Shown here piece by piece: positions 17,284 to 26,040 of a DNA stretch of 64,000 nt. How positions within the stretch are numbered: position 1 is the stretch's first letter; each line of letters starts with the position of its first letter. The translations under genes were made by a program, and so were the position numbers. A model generated the notes under the pieces. It was not told the DNA's origin. It worked only from the letters and a program-made list of their open reading frames with translations, and ran no database searches. The stretch comes from Dyella sp. SG609 (GTDB taxonomy: Bacteria; Pseudomonadota; Gammaproteobacteria; Xanthomonadales; Rhodanobacteraceae), in contig NZ_JAAZQJ010000006.1 in the NCBI RefSeq assembly GCF_012275375.1, positions 124,001 through 188,000 on the forward strand. The letters are read 5' to 3'.

Positions 17284-18090
17284 TCAACCGAAACGTCCGG
17301 TGATGTAATCCTCAGTCTGTTTCTTGCCGGGCTTGGTAAAGATCTGTTCCGTGCGGTCGAACTCGATCAGCTCGCCCAGGTACATGAACGCGGTGAGGTC
17401 CGAACAGCGGGCCGCCTGCTGCATGTTATGGGTGACGATGACGATGGTGTACTCGCTCTTGAGCTCTTCCACCAGCTGTTCGATGCGGCCGGTGGCGATC
17501 GGGTCCAGCGCCGAGGTGGGCTCGTCCAGCAGCAGCACTTCGGGCTTCAGGGCGATGCCGCGGGCGATGCACAGGCGCTGCTGCTGGCCGCCGGAGAGGC
17601 CGAGCGCGTTCTGCTTGAGCTTGTCCTTCACCTCGTCCCACAGCGCGGCGCTGCGCAGCGCCTGCTCCACGCGGATCTCCATGTCGGCGCGCGACAGGCG
17701 CTCGTGGTGGCGGATGCCGTAGGCCACGTTCTCGAAGATGGTCATCGGGAACGGCACCGGCTTCTGGAACACCATGCCGACCTTGCTGCGCAGCTTGTTC
17801 ATCGAATAGCGCGTGTCGAGGATGTTCTCCTCGTCGAGCATGATCTCGCCCTTGGCTTCGAGCTTCGGGTAGATCGCATAGATGCGGTTGAAGATGCGCA
17901 GCAGGGTGGACTTGCCGCAGCCGGAGGGGCCGATGATGGCGGTGACCTTCTTCTCCGGGATGTCCATGTTGATGCCTTTCAGCGCATGGAACCCGTTGTA
18001 GTAGAAATTCAGGTCACGCACGCGCAGCTTGGTCGGCGCCAGCGCGGCGGCGGGCTGCGGATGAATGCCGGCGGCGGCGGACTCAGTCAT
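17284..18090 (-). CDS. pstB: Phosphate ABC transporter ATP-binding protein PstB
   Basis: 268 residues, the cytoplasmic ATPase of the high-affinity phosphate importer. Walker [10 protein letters not shown] is at 54-62, the signature LSGGQQQR at 165-172, Walker [12 protein letters not shown] at 186-196, and the switch His is in [13 protein letters not shown]. The start overlaps the end of pstA by 8 bases, consistent with a pstCAB transcription unit. Confidence 0.97.
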   Translation of the reverse strand: MTESAAAGIHPQPAAALAPTKLRVRDLNFYYNGFHALKGINMDIPEKKVTAIIGPSGCGKSTLLRIFNRIYAIYPKLEAKGEIMLDEENILDTRYSMNKLRSKVGMVFQKPVPFPMTIFENVAYGIRHHERLSRADMEIRVEQALRSAALWDEVKDKLKQNALGLSGGQQQRLCIARGIALKPEVLLLDEPTSALDPIATGRIEQLVEELKSEYTIVIVTHNMQQAARCSDLTAFMYLGELIEFDRTEQIFTKPGKKQTEDYITGRFG

Positions 18091-18955
18091 GGGACACCTT
18101 GTTGCGGGAGAGGATCAGGCGGGAAAGCAGGCTCAGCGCGAGCACGAACATGGTGATGACGAAGGCGCCGGCCCAGGCGATCGCGTTGATCGCCGGATCC
18201 GGGTCCTTGGTGTACTCGTAGATCGCCTGGGGAAGGCTCGGCATCTTGTCCATCGGGTTGAAGGTCAGGAAGTTGTTGCCGAACGCGGTGAACAGCAGCG
18301 GCGCGGTCTCGCCGCTGATGCGCGCCAGCGCCAGCAGCACGCCGGTGATGATGCCCGAGCGCGCGCCGCGCATCAGGATCTGCATGGTCAGCTTCCACTG
18401 CGGGATGCCCAGCGACAGCGCCGCCTCGCGCAGGGTGGACGGCACCAGGCGCAGCATTTCGTCGGTGGTGCGCACGATCACCGGCAGGGCGATCAGCGCC
18501 AGCGCGATGCCGCCGGCCAGGCCGGAGAACGTGGTATCGCCGTGGGTGAGGGCGGTGGTCGGCAGCACCACGATGGTGTAGACGAACAGGCCCAGCACGA
18601 TCGACGGCGCCGACAGCAGGATGTCGTTGAGGAAGCGGATCGATTCGCCCAGCCGCGTGCGGTTGGCGTATTCGGCCAGCCAGGTGCCGGCCAGCACGCC
18701 GATCGGCGTGGCGATGGCGATGCCCAGCAGATCCAGGATCAGGCTGCCGACCATGGCGTTGGCCAGGCCGCCGTTCTCGCGGTACACCGAGATCTTGCTG
18801 AAGAGGTTCCAGTTGATCGCACCGATGCCCTGGCGCAGCGTCTCCCACAGGATCCAGGCCAGGAACACCAGGCCGATCAGGGTGGCGACGGAACTGAGGC
18901 CCAGCGCGATGACGTTCTTCACGCGGCGGCGCAGATAGAGCGAGGAGGACAACAT
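18083..18955 (-). CDS. pstA: Phosphate ABC transporter permease PstA
   Basis: 290 residues with six predicted membrane helices and the MetI-like permease loop (about [16 protein letters not shown]), which contacts PstB. It pairs with PstC to form the phosphate channel in the inner membrane. It abuts pstC (start and stop share a base) and overlaps pstB by 8 bases. Confidence 0.96.
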   Translation of the reverse strand: MLSSSLYLRRRVKNVIALGLSSVATLIGLVFLAWILWETLRQGIGAINWNLFSKISVYRENGGLANAMVGSLILDLLGIAIATPIGVLAGTWLAEYANRTRLGESIRFLNDILLSAPSIVLGLFVYTIVVLPTTALTHGDTTFSGLAGGIALALIALPVIVRTTDEMLRLVPSTLREAALSLGIPQWKLTMQILMRGARSGIITGVLLALARISGETAPLLFTAFGNNFLTFNPMDKMPSLPQAIYEYTKDPDPAINAIAWAGAFVITMFVLALSLLSRLILSRNKVSHD

Positions 18956-19974
18956 CAGCGGCCCTCCTTGTGGGCGAGTCGGCGCAGCATCAGGCGGGCG
19001 ATCATCAGCACGATGAAGGTCACCACGAACAGCAGGAAGGCCAGCGCCATCAGCGCGGACTTCTGCAGGCCGGCGGCCTCACCGAACTGGTTGGCGATGG
19101 TGGAGGCGATCGACGCGCCCGGATCGAGCAGGGAGGGCGACAGCTTCATCTTGTTGCCGATGATGAAGGTCACCGCCATGGTCTCGCCCAGCGCGCGGCC
19201 GAGACCTAGGAAGATGCCGCCGATCACCGCCGAGCGGGTGTACGGCAGCACGATGTCCCACACCACTTCCCAGGTGCTGGAGCCGAGCGCATAGGCCGAC
19301 TCCTTCAGGCGCGTGGGCACGGTCTGGAACACTTCGCGCATCACCGAGGAGATGAACGGGATGATCATGATCGCCAGCACGATGCCCGCGGTGAGCACGC
19401 TGCCGCCGAACGGGTTGTCGTTGCCGAACATGCGGCCGATGAAGGGAACATGCGCGGCCACCCACGACACCTTGCCGTCGTCCGGCTGGTTGCCCAGGTA
19501 ATTGGTGAGCCAGGGCTTGACGTGGTCGGCGAAGAAGGGCGCGAACACGAACAGGCCCCACATGCCGTAGATGATCGAAGGAATGCCGGCCAGCAGTTCG
19601 ATGGCCGAGGACACCGGGGTGCGCAGCCATGGAGGCGCCACTTCCGACAGGTACAGCGCGATGCCGAAGCTGATCGGCACGGCCACGAGCAGGGCGATGA
19701 ACGAGGTGATCAGCGTGCCGAACACCGGCACCAGGGCGCCGTAGACGTCGTCGCTGGGATTCCACTCGCTGCTGGTGAGGAAGCCCAGGCCGAAGTGCGC
19801 GAAGGCATCGCGTCCGCCCCACAAGGTGGCGCCGGCGGCGCCGAGCAGGCTGGCCAGGACGAGCAGGGCGCAGCCCTTGAGCAGCCAGCCGAACAGGCGG
19901 TCGTCCCGTGCATCGCGGCGAGCGCGGACTTCCTGGGTGGAAAAGGGCGCTGACGCGGCCTCGTTCGCTTGCAT
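18955..19974 (-). CDS. pstC: Phosphate ABC transporter permease PstC
   Basis: 339 residues: a cytoplasmic N terminus, a first helix (about 33-50), and the MetI-like permease core with the EAA-type loop TRLKESAYALGSSTWEVVW. GGIFLGLGRALGETMAVTFIIGN is the PstC-typical helix. It forms the heterodimeric channel with PstA. It lies 173 bases downstream of pstS; two hairpins in that gap may set the ratio of binding protein to permease. Confidence 0.96.
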   Translation of the reverse strand: MQANEAASAPFSTQEVRARRDARDDRLFGWLLKGCALLVLASLLGAAGATLWGGRDAFAHFGLGFLTSSEWNPSDDVYGALVPVFGTLITSFIALLVAVPISFGIALYLSEVAPPWLRTPVSSAIELLAGIPSIIYGMWGLFVFAPFFADHVKPWLTNYLGNQPDDGKVSWVAAHVPFIGRMFGNDNPFGGSVLTAGIVLAIMIIPFISSVMREVFQTVPTRLKESAYALGSSTWEVVWDIVLPYTRSAVIGGIFLGLGRALGETMAVTFIIGNKMKLSPSLLDPGASIASTIANQFGEAAGLQKSALMALAFLLFVVTFIVLMIARLMLRRLAHKEGR

Positions 19975-20055
19975 GGTTTCGCTTTCCTGGCAACGCCGGC
20001 CGGCTGGGCCGCCCGGTCGATGGATTGGGCGCCGCGTCGGCGCTGTTCAGCAGCA

Positions 20056-20083
20056 GGCCGCCCCATCCTGCGATGGGGCGGCC
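20056..20083 (-). terminator. Hairpin between pstS and pstC (attenuator or mRNA end)
   Basis: Perfect 12-bp stem GGCCGCCCCATC / GATGGGGCGGCC with a 4-base loop, without a T-run. It probably limits transcription into pstCAB or protects the pstS mRNA 3' end. Confidence 0.55.
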
Positions 20084-20114
20084 CGGTCCTGCGCTCGGCT
20101 TCCGTGCCGGTGGC

Positions 20115-20137
20115 GGCGGGTTGCTTTACAACCCGCC
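20115..20137 (-). terminator. Hairpin just after pstS
   Basis: On the minus strand, 10 bases after the pstS stop codon: 9-bp stem GGCGGGTTG / CAACCCGCC around a 5-base loop. There is no T-run, so it may act as an mRNA stabiliser or partial terminator. Confidence 0.5.
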
Positions 20138-20147
20138 GCGGTTTTCA

Positions 20148-21182
20148 TCAGTGCTTGAACTCGGAGGCCCAGTAGGCTTCGATCTTCTGCACCAGGGTGG
20201 CCGGCAGGGCCACGTAGTCGAGCGAGGCGGCGTCGGACTGGCCGTTGTTCAGCGCCCACTTGAAGAACTCGAAGGCCACCTTGGTGTGCTCGGCGTTCTT
20301 CGGGCTCTTGTACATCACCACCCAGGTGGTGGCAGTGATCGGCCACGCCTGCGCACCCGGGGCGTTGGTCATGATCACGTTGAAGTCCTTGGCGCTGGCC
20401 CAGTCGGCGGTGGCGGCGGCAGCGGCGAAGCTGTCGGCGCTGGGCACGATGAACTGGCCGGAGGAGTTCTTCAGGTCGACCCAGGCGATGGTGTTCTTCT
20501 TCGCGTAGGCGTATTCGACGTAGCCGATCGAACCCGGGATCTGCTTGACGTACTGCGACACGCCTTCATTGCCCTTGCCGCCCACGCCGGTCGGCCACTC
20601 GACGGCCGTGCCGAACTTCACCTTGTCCGCCCACTCCTTGCTGACCTTGGACAGGTAGTTGGTGAAGTTGAACGAGGTGCCCGAACCGTCGGAGCGGTGC
20701 ACCACGGTGATCTTCTTGGCCGGCAGAGCCAGGCCGGCGTTCAGCGCGGCGATCTTGGGGTCGTTCCAGTTGGTGATCTTGCCCAGGAAGATGTCGGCCA
20801 GGGTCTCGCCGTCGAGCTTGACCTGGTCGGCCTTGATGCCCGGGATGTTCACCACCGGCACGATGCCGCCCACCACCACCGGGAACTGGCCGAGCTTGAA
20901 GCTGGCGAGGTCCTCGGCCTTCAGCGGGGCGTCGGTGGCGCCGAAATCGATGGTGCCTTCCTTGATCTGCGCCACGCCGGCGCCCGAACCGACCGACTGG
21001 TAGTTGAGCTTGTTGCCGGTCTTTTCGGAGTAGCCAGCGGACCACTTCGAGAGCACCGGGTAGACGAAGCTCGAACCCGCGCCGGTGATGTCCGTGGCGC
21101 GGGCCGACATGCCGAACAGCGACGCCGCGGCGAACACAGCGGACGTGCCGATACGGGAGAAAGATTTGCTAGAGGTCAACAC
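20148..21182 (-). CDS. pstS: Periplasmic phosphate-binding protein PstS
   Basis: 344 residues. A signal peptide spans about the first 29 residues, ending in ...FGMSARA, and the mature protein begins TDITGAGSSFVYPV. Phosphate-binding blocks are GAGSSF, VGSGAGVAQIKEGTIDFGATDAPL and HRSDGSGTSFNFTNYL, with all the usual contacts present. It is the periplasmic receptor of the Pst importer. A Pho box at 21269-21286 lies upstream, so PhoB should induce it during phosphate starvation. Confidence 0.97.
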   Translation of the reverse strand: MLTSSKSFSRIGTSAVFAAASLFGMSARATDITGAGSSFVYPVLSKWSAGYSEKTGNKLNYQSVGSGAGVAQIKEGTIDFGATDAPLKAEDLASFKLGQFPVVVGGIVPVVNIPGIKADQVKLDGETLADIFLGKITNWNDPKIAALNAGLALPAKKITVVHRSDGSGTSFNFTNYLSKVSKEWADKVKFGTAVEWPTGVGGKGNEGVSQYVKQIPGSIGYVEYAYAKKNTIAWVDLKNSSGQFIVPSADSFAAAAATADWASAKDFNVIMTNAPGAQAWPITATTWVVMYKSPKNAEHTKVAFEFFKWALNNGQSDAASLDYVALPATLVQKIEAYWASEFKH

Positions 21183-21268
21183 GGTTGCTCCTTAGTGATA
21201 AGGGTCACGGGGGATTCCCGCCCGACCGCTATTTCATGCGCGCCGTGTTGCAATGAAATGAGCTGAAT

Positions 21269-21286
21269 GTTTCAGCGATATGACAA
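21269..21286 (-). promoter_or_regulatory. Pho box of pstS
   Basis: On the minus strand, TTGTCAT-ATCG-CTGAAAC: two 7-base half sites with a 4-base A/T-rich spacer, matching CTGTCAT at 6 of 7 and 5 of 7 positions. Ten bases later comes TTTCAT as a -10, the spacing of PhoB-activated promoters. The upstream part also forms the palindrome ATATGACA-ACT-TGTCATAT. Confidence 0.7.
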
Positions 21287-21296
21287 CTTGTCATAT

Positions 21297-21399
21297 TGGA
21301 GCGGGGAACGGGGAGCGGGGATCGGGGAATTGCAGGCCGCGCCTATAGTTAAGGTGTCCGGGCGCTATTCCGTTCCCCGTTCCCCCGTTCCCCGTTCCC
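21297..21399. repeat. Heptamer inverted-array repeat, family 2, copy B
   Basis: The left arm is GGAGCGG-GGAACGG-GGAGCGG-GGATCGG and the right arm is four units of CCCCGTT type, with a 50-base centre that does not resemble the core of copies A, D and E. It separates the pstS promoter from the 3' end of the RNase T gene. Confidence 0.75.
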
Positions 21400-21414
21400 G
21401 GCGCCGAAGGCGCC

Positions 21415-22083
21415 TCAGAGCACATCCAGGCCGATGTGTTCGCGTTCGAAGGTTTCCAGCCTGCGCCAGCGGTTGACGATGGCGCAGAACAGGTCGGCGG
21501 TGCGGTCGGCGTCGTAGATGGCCGAGTGCGCTTCGCGCGTATCGAAGAAGTGGCCGGAGGCCTGCACGGCCTTGCTCAGCACCGTTTGCCCATAGGCCAG
21601 GCCGCCGAGCGTGGCGGTGTCGAAGCAGCTGAAAGGGTGGAACGGATTGCGCTTGTGGCCCGTGCGGCGCACGGCCGCATTGAGGAAGCCCAGGTCGAAG
21701 GCGGCGTTGTGGCCGACCAGGATGGCGCGCTGGCAGTCCGCGTCGCGCATGCGTTCGCGCACTTCCTTGAAGATGTGGTCCAGCGCCGCCCGCTCGTTGA
21801 GCGCGCCGCGCAGCGGGTTGTCCGGGTCGATGCCGGTGATCTCCAGCGCGCGCGGGTCGATGTTGGCGCCGGGAAACGGCTCCACGTGGGCCGACACCGC
21901 CGGGCGGGGGCGCAGGTAGCCCTCGGCGTCCATGTCCAGGGTGACGGCGGCGATTTCCAGCAGGGCGTCGCGCTCGGCGTCGAAGCCGCCGGTCTCCACG
22001 TCGACGATCACCGGCAGGAAGCCGCGGAAGCGGTCGGCCAGCCGGCTGGACATGCTGTTGCTGAGGTTTTCCGGTTTATCCAT
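21415..22083 (-). CDS. rnt: Ribonuclease T
   Basis: 222 residues, a DEDDh 3'-5' exoribonuclease that trims tRNA CCA ends and the 3' ends of 5S and 23S rRNA. Exo I is VDVETGGFD (about 27-35), Exo [13 protein letters not shown], and Exo [19 protein letters not shown] with the catalytic His and Asp. Length and N-terminal layout fit RNase T rather than DNA polymerase epsilon. It is divergent from the porin gene at 22281; a 6-bp hairpin (21400-21414) directly follows its stop codon. Confidence 0.94.
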   Translation of the reverse strand: MDKPENLSNSMSSRLADRFRGFLPVIVDVETGGFDAERDALLEIAAVTLDMDAEGYLRPRPAVSAHVEPFPGANIDPRALEITGIDPDNPLRGALNERAALDHIFKEVRERMRDADCQRAILVGHNAAFDLGFLNAAVRRTGHKRNPFHPFSCFDTATLGGLAYGQTVLSKAVQASGHFFDTREAHSAIYDADRTADLFCAIVNRWRRLETFEREHIGLDVL

Positions 22084-22146
22084 CGAACAAGCATATCAGC
22101 CGGCCCGGGGCGGGCGGGGGGCGGTTTGTTGCAGTCGGCCGTACCG

Positions 22147-22164
22147 GTGTCTTCGTTTTGTCAC
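22147..22164 (+). promoter_or_regulatory. Pho-box-like site upstream of the first porin
   Basis: GTGTCTT-CGTT-TTGTCAC: half sites match CTGTCAT at 5 of 7 and about 6 of 7 positions with the correct 4-base spacer. It is 116 bases before the porin start. The -10 at the expected distance (CGGAAT) is weak. Confidence 0.5.
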
Positions 22165-22280
22165 GCAAGTAGCACGGAATCGTAAAACGCCGACCGCATG
22201 CTGCCGGCCATTACCTGGTTGGCCGTGCCGATCGAGAGGGGGCGGTCCAGGCAATGTCTACCAACATCCGGAGAACATCC

Positions 22281-23657
22281 ATGCGTTCTAAGTTGCTCGC
22301 GGTGGCGATTGCTGCCGGTTTGGGCGTAGTCAGTTTCCACGTGGCCGCGGAGCCGGCGGCGAAGGGCAAGGCCGCCCAGACCTCCAGCCAGGGTTCGCAG
22401 GCGTCCCAGAACGCCGAGATCGAAGCGCTGAAGGCCCAGCTCGCCGAGCTGCAGGCCAAGGTCATCGCGCTGGAAGAGCGTACTGACGCCCAGTCGGACA
22501 TCAACGTGTCCACCGGCCAGAACCTCGAGGCCGTGCAGAAGGCGCAGGCCGCGTCCGACAAGAAGATGTCCACGATCGACAAGTTCGTGAACAACACGAA
22601 GATCGGCGGCACCATGTTCTTCGACCTGACCAATGCCGACCACAAGGAAAAGGGCAAGACCGGCGGCTTCGTCAGCAAGGACGGCCATGGCTCGGTCAAC
22701 GGCACCGGCTTCGACGTCAAGCGCTTCTACCTGACCGTCGACCACAAGTTCGACGACACCTGGTCGGCCAACCTGACCACCGACTTCAACTACCAGTCCA
22801 CGCTGAGCCAGACCAGCCTGTTCGTGAAGAAGGCCTACGTGCAGGGCACGTTCGACCCGCTCTTCACGGTGCGCTTCGGTGCGGCCGACATGCCGTGGAT
22901 TCCGTTCGCCGAGAAGTGGTACGGCTACCGCTTCATCGAGAACACCCTGATCGACCGCAGCATCGACGGCGGCCGCGGCACCGTGGGCGTGGCCCCGACC
23001 GGCGTGGGCTCGTTCGGCAACTCGTCCGACTGGGGTATCCATGCCCTGGGCGCGACCACCGGCGACAACGCCGTCAACTACCAGCTGTCGGTGGTCAACG
23101 GCCGCGGTTTCCGCAACCCGTCGCGCTCCGACAGCGTGGACGTGGAAGGCCGCTTCGGCTACCAGCCGATCCAGGAAATGGTCATCGCCATCGGCGGCTA
23201 CGACGGCAAGCGCGGCAACAAGGTGCAGAACGGCGCGGCCACGCAGAACGCGACCCGCGGCGACGCGCTCGTTGCTTACCGCGACAAGACCTTCGGCGTC
23301 GGCGCCGAATACTTCACCGCCAAGAACTGGGACGACGTCCTGAAGTACAACGGCGTGGTGCCGGCTCCGGCCGTGGTGCGCGACAAGTCCGAGGGTTACT
23401 CGCTGTTCGGCGACTACTCCTTCGCGCCGCAGTGGGCCCTGTTCGCCCGCTACGACCGCGTGGACTACAAGTGGTGGGGCGTGTCCGGCCCGCAGAGCAA
23501 GCTGAAGGACACCTACTACAACGCCGGCGTCTCGTACGACGCGCTGAAGAACCTGCGCCTGGCGTTCGCGTGGAAGCACGACAAGCTGGAAGGACCGATC
23601 CGCGCGTTCGAGTACAAGACGGACGAAATCGGCTTCTGGGGCGTGCTGTCCTATTGA
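22281..23657 (+). CDS. Phosphate-selective porin, OprO/OprP family (first copy)
   Basis: 458 residues. A signal peptide spans about 1-23 (MRSKLLAVAIAAGLGV...HVAA), followed by a short coiled coil at about 40-75 (EIEALKAQLAELQAKVIAL), as in OprP-like trimeric porins, and then a 16-strand-type beta barrel ending in an aromatic residue (GFWGVLSY). It would let phosphate or polyphosphate cross the outer membrane. ATG 22281 is preferred over 22254 because GGAGAA lies 6 bases before it and the signal peptide then begins at residue 1. The pst locus and Pho-box-like site support a role in phosphate uptake. Confidence 0.88.
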   Translation: MRSKLLAVAIAAGLGVVSFHVAAEPAAKGKAAQTSSQGSQASQNAEIEALKAQLAELQAKVIALEERTDAQSDINVSTGQNLEAVQKAQAASDKKMSTIDKFVNNTKIGGTMFFDLTNADHKEKGKTGGFVSKDGHGSVNGTGFDVKRFYLTVDHKFDDTWSANLTTDFNYQSTLSQTSLFVKKAYVQGTFDPLFTVRFGAADMPWIPFAEKWYGYRFIENTLIDRSIDGGRGTVGVAPTGVGSFGNSSDWGIHALGATTGDNAVNYQLSVVNGRGFRNPSRSDSVDVEGRFGYQPIQEMVIAIGGYDGKRGNKVQNGAATQNATRGDALVAYRDKTFGVGAEYFTAKNWDDVLKYNGVVPAPAVVRDKSEGYSLFGDYSFAPQWALFARYDRVDYKWWGVSGPQSKLKDTYYNAGVSYDALKNLRLAFAWKHDKLEGPIRAFEYKTDEIGFWGVLSY

Positions 23658-23696
23658 TTCACCGGTTATCGGAAGGGAGTTCGACCCAAGGACGGA

Positions 23697-23723
23697 AAAC
23701 GGCGGGCCTCAAGCCCGCCGTTT
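23697..23723 (+). terminator. Rho-independent terminator after the first porin
   Basis: Stem AAACGGCGGGC / GCCCGCCGTTT (11 bp) with a 5-base loop, followed by GCTTTTTGC. It lies 40 bases after the stop codon, between convergent porin genes. Confidence 0.85.
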
Positions 23724-23774
23724 GCTTTTTGCGGCAGCCAGAAAGTTTCCGGTTTGTGGCGAAGCGGCCCGGAT

Positions 23775-25193
23775 TCAGTAGTTCACTTGCAGCTGCACCC
23801 TGAGCAGATCGCCGTCGATCCGGCGGTACGGCGCGGCGCTGACGTTGGTGCGGCGCATATTGGCGTAGGCCACCGCCAGCTCCACCGCGTTGTTCGGCTG
23901 CCACTCCACGCCGATCTCGGTCTCATCGACCAGCATGCGCGGCGTGTTGGTGTCGAATTTCGAGGCGCCGCGATAGGTCTGCCACTTCAGGTAGGGGAAC
24001 AGTGTGCCGATGCTGCCGCCGTCGACCTTGTACATCGCCTGCACATAGCCGCCGCGCAGCGACCTGGTGCGGATCTGGCGCCGCGCGAGATCCAGTTCCG
24101 GGCCGCGGCCCACCGTCCATTCCGCCTGCAGGCCGAACGGCTGCGGGTAGTAGATGGCATGCACGGCCACGCGCTGGTCGATCGAGCCGTTCACCGGCGC
24201 GGTGTCCTTCGGCGTGAAGCTGCGGCCGTTGACGGTGATGGCTGCCGGCGTGGCGATCTTGAAGCGGCCGCTGTACGCGTCGGCCCCCACTTCGAAGAAC
24301 TGTCCGCTGGCGAACTTGAACGGATAGCTGACGTGCAGCACGGTGTGCAGGCTGTTGTTCTGCTCGGCGCGGTTGGCGCCCTGGCCGTTGTAGAAACCCA
24401 GGCCCAGCACGCCGTAGTCGCCCGAGCCCTTGAGGCCGGACTTCACCAGGTACTGGTAGCGTTCCTGCACGTGCTTCGGCGTGTAGTAGAAGAACACGCC
24501 CAGATCGCGCTCGTCGCGCACGCCGGAGTTCAGCGCATCGGCGCGGTCCGGCGTGATGCGGTTCTGGCTGGACTGCAGGTTTTCCCAGCCGTAAGGCACT
24601 TTCGACTGGCCGGCGCGCGCGCGGAATTCGCGGTCCTTGTCGAAGTAGATGTCCGCATACGCATCGCGCAGCTGGGCGAAGTTGCTGGTGGTGGAGCCGG
24701 TGGGCGTGCTGGCGAAATCCGGCTGCAGGTAGATCGACACGCGATCGTTGAGATCGCCGCTGATCACCACGCGCGCGCGGCGGATGCCGAAGCCCTGGTT
24801 GTCGCCGATAAAGCGGTCGCCGGGCGAACGCAGGTCCGCCGCATCGCCGCCCAGGCCCTGGTTGTAGCGCAGCTGCGTGTAGCCGCGCAGCGCGATGCGG
24901 TCGTACCACTTCTTCTCGGCGGGCTTGGCGGGCTTCGCTTCCGCCGCCGGCGCGGCGGCGATGGCGGAGGAGGGCGTGGCCGCCTGCGTGCTTGCCGGTG
25001 CTGCCGGCGCCGCGGTGCTGCTTTCATCCACCTGCATGAAGGTACCCAGCTTGACGCGGCCCGGGCCGGGTTCGGCGAAGATCTGCTGGGTCTTGCGGTC
25101 GACGTACAGGTCCAGCGTGGCGGCGGCTGCCGTTTCCGAGAGCGCGGCGGCGCCCACGGTCCAGAGCATCGAGGCGAGTTTTTTTCTCTTCAT
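23775..25193 (-). CDS. Phosphate-selective porin, OprO/OprP family (second copy)
   Basis: 472 residues from the ATG that opens MKRKKLASMLWTVGAAALS, a signal peptide; an open frame continues further upstream but is not signal-like. A short mature N-terminal segment and an Ala/Pro-rich linker (about 50-90) precede the porin O/P barrel (from about WYDRIALRGYTQLRYNQG), which ends LLRVQLQVNY. Unlike the first copy, it has a low-complexity linker instead of a coiled coil. It converges on the first porin gene. A Pho box with a well-placed -10 lies upstream, so it is probably a PhoB target. Confidence 0.88.
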   Translation of the reverse strand: MKRKKLASMLWTVGAAALSETAAAATLDLYVDRKTQQIFAEPGPGRVKLGTFMQVDESSTAAPAAPASTQAATPSSAIAAAPAAEAKPAKPAEKKWYDRIALRGYTQLRYNQGLGGDAADLRSPGDRFIGDNQGFGIRRARVVISGDLNDRVSIYLQPDFASTPTGSTTSNFAQLRDAYADIYFDKDREFRARAGQSKVPYGWENLQSSQNRITPDRADALNSGVRDERDLGVFFYYTPKHVQERYQYLVKSGLKGSGDYGVLGLGFYNGQGANRAEQNNSLHTVLHVSYPFKFASGQFFEVGADAYSGRFKIATPAAITVNGRSFTPKDTAPVNGSIDQRVAVHAIYYPQPFGLQAEWTVGRGPELDLARRQIRTRSLRGGYVQAMYKVDGGSIGTLFPYLKWQTYRGASKFDTNTPRMLVDETEIGVEWQPNNAVELAVAYANMRRTNVSAAPYRRIDGDLLRVQLQVNY

Positions 25194-25522
25194 GGTCGTC
25201 CAGGAATCGGGCGGCGTAGGCCGCGTGGCGAATGCGCGCGGCGCCGTATGGATTCCCGTCCCTGGATGCCCGGCGCCGCCTCGGCGGATGCCTGCGCGCA
25301 ATTTCTTGCGGCATGCGGGGCGGCGAGCCTAGGGGCCATGGATGTCGGTTTTGTGACGGCCTGGCCATGCGCAGCCGATTTGCCAGGGGTCGAACTTGAA
25401 GAAAAAGCCTTGTTTTTGGCTTCACGGCGCTGAATGAAATGGACGTCCATATTCAGCTTGATCGAAATTTGTGCGCTGCAAGGGCTTGAGCATCGCCGCG
25501 CGAGCCCGTATCTTCCTACGCC
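25194..25522. other. Divergent intergenic region between second porin and small secreted protein
   Basis: 329 bases without a convincing gene. It holds the Pho box at 25342-25359, which reads toward the porin, a hairpin-forming AAGCC...GGCTT segment near 25406-25422, and the perfect 12-base palindrome ATGGACGTCCAT at 25439-25450, of unknown use. Several short open frames here are in-frame extensions of the porin. Confidence 0.6.
25342..25359 (-). promoter_or_regulatory. Pho box of the second porin
   Basis: On the minus strand, CCGTCAC-AAAA-CCGACAT: both half sites match CTGTCAT at 5 of 7 positions around an AAAA spacer. Exactly 10 bases downstream is TAGGCT as a -10, the same spacing as at pstS. 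The -10 lies about 135 bases before the start codon. Confidence 0.62.
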
Positions 25523-25867
25523 ATGCGTACCCGCTACTCCCGCGTCCTCGTCCTGTTCCTGGCATGCCTGTTCGGCGTGCTGGTGACATTCGCGTCGACG
25601 GCGCAGAGCATGGGCAAGGACGGACGCGCCGCCGTGGCGGCCGTGGTCGACGCAGACCTCGCCCAGGATCTCGCCGACGACGGCGAGGACGGCTCCGACG
25701 CGCTTGCCGGCGCCTGCGCCATCGACGACCAGTGTCTGGACGACATCATGGTCGAGACGATGGAGTGGTCCGTGTGGCACGACCGCGCTCCCTCCGTGGC
25801 CATCGGCCCGGTGCCCGACGTGCACGAGCACGTGGTCGGGCTGATCTGCCCCCCTCCCAACGCCTGA
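25523..25867 (+). CDS. Small exported protein of unknown function
   Basis: 114 residues. An N-terminal hydrophobic segment (about 8-26, LVLFLACLFGVLVTFA) acts as a signal peptide or anchor. The rest is acidic, with two cysteines (CAIDDQC) and a C terminus ending VVGLICPPPNA. No family recognised. Codon use agrees with its neighbours and the start ATG is reasonable, so it is probably a real gene. It stands alone before the carbonic anhydrase operon. Confidence 0.55.
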   Translation: MRTRYSRVLVLFLACLFGVLVTFASTAQSMGKDGRAAVAAVVDADLAQDLADDGEDGSDALAGACAIDDQCLDDIMVETMEWSVWHDRAPSVAIGPVPDVHEHVVGLICPPPNA

Positions 25868-26040
25868 TCTCCCTGCGCGCTTTCCGTCGCGGCGCCTGAG
25901 CGTCCGCGGCTGGGGTCCCTGCGCGCCTGCGGCAGCTTGCCTGCCGATGCCTTGCCGTGTCCGCGCGAGGCCCATCCCCATCGAAGAATTTTTGGCGGCC
26001 CGTTTGCCGCCCGTTTCCCCACAGCTAGGGAGATTTACCC

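Noticed and set aside
25439-25450. Palindrome ATGGACGTCCAT as a regulator site
   Set aside because: Only one copy, no matching regulator nearby and no promoter placed around it; recorded but not claimed.
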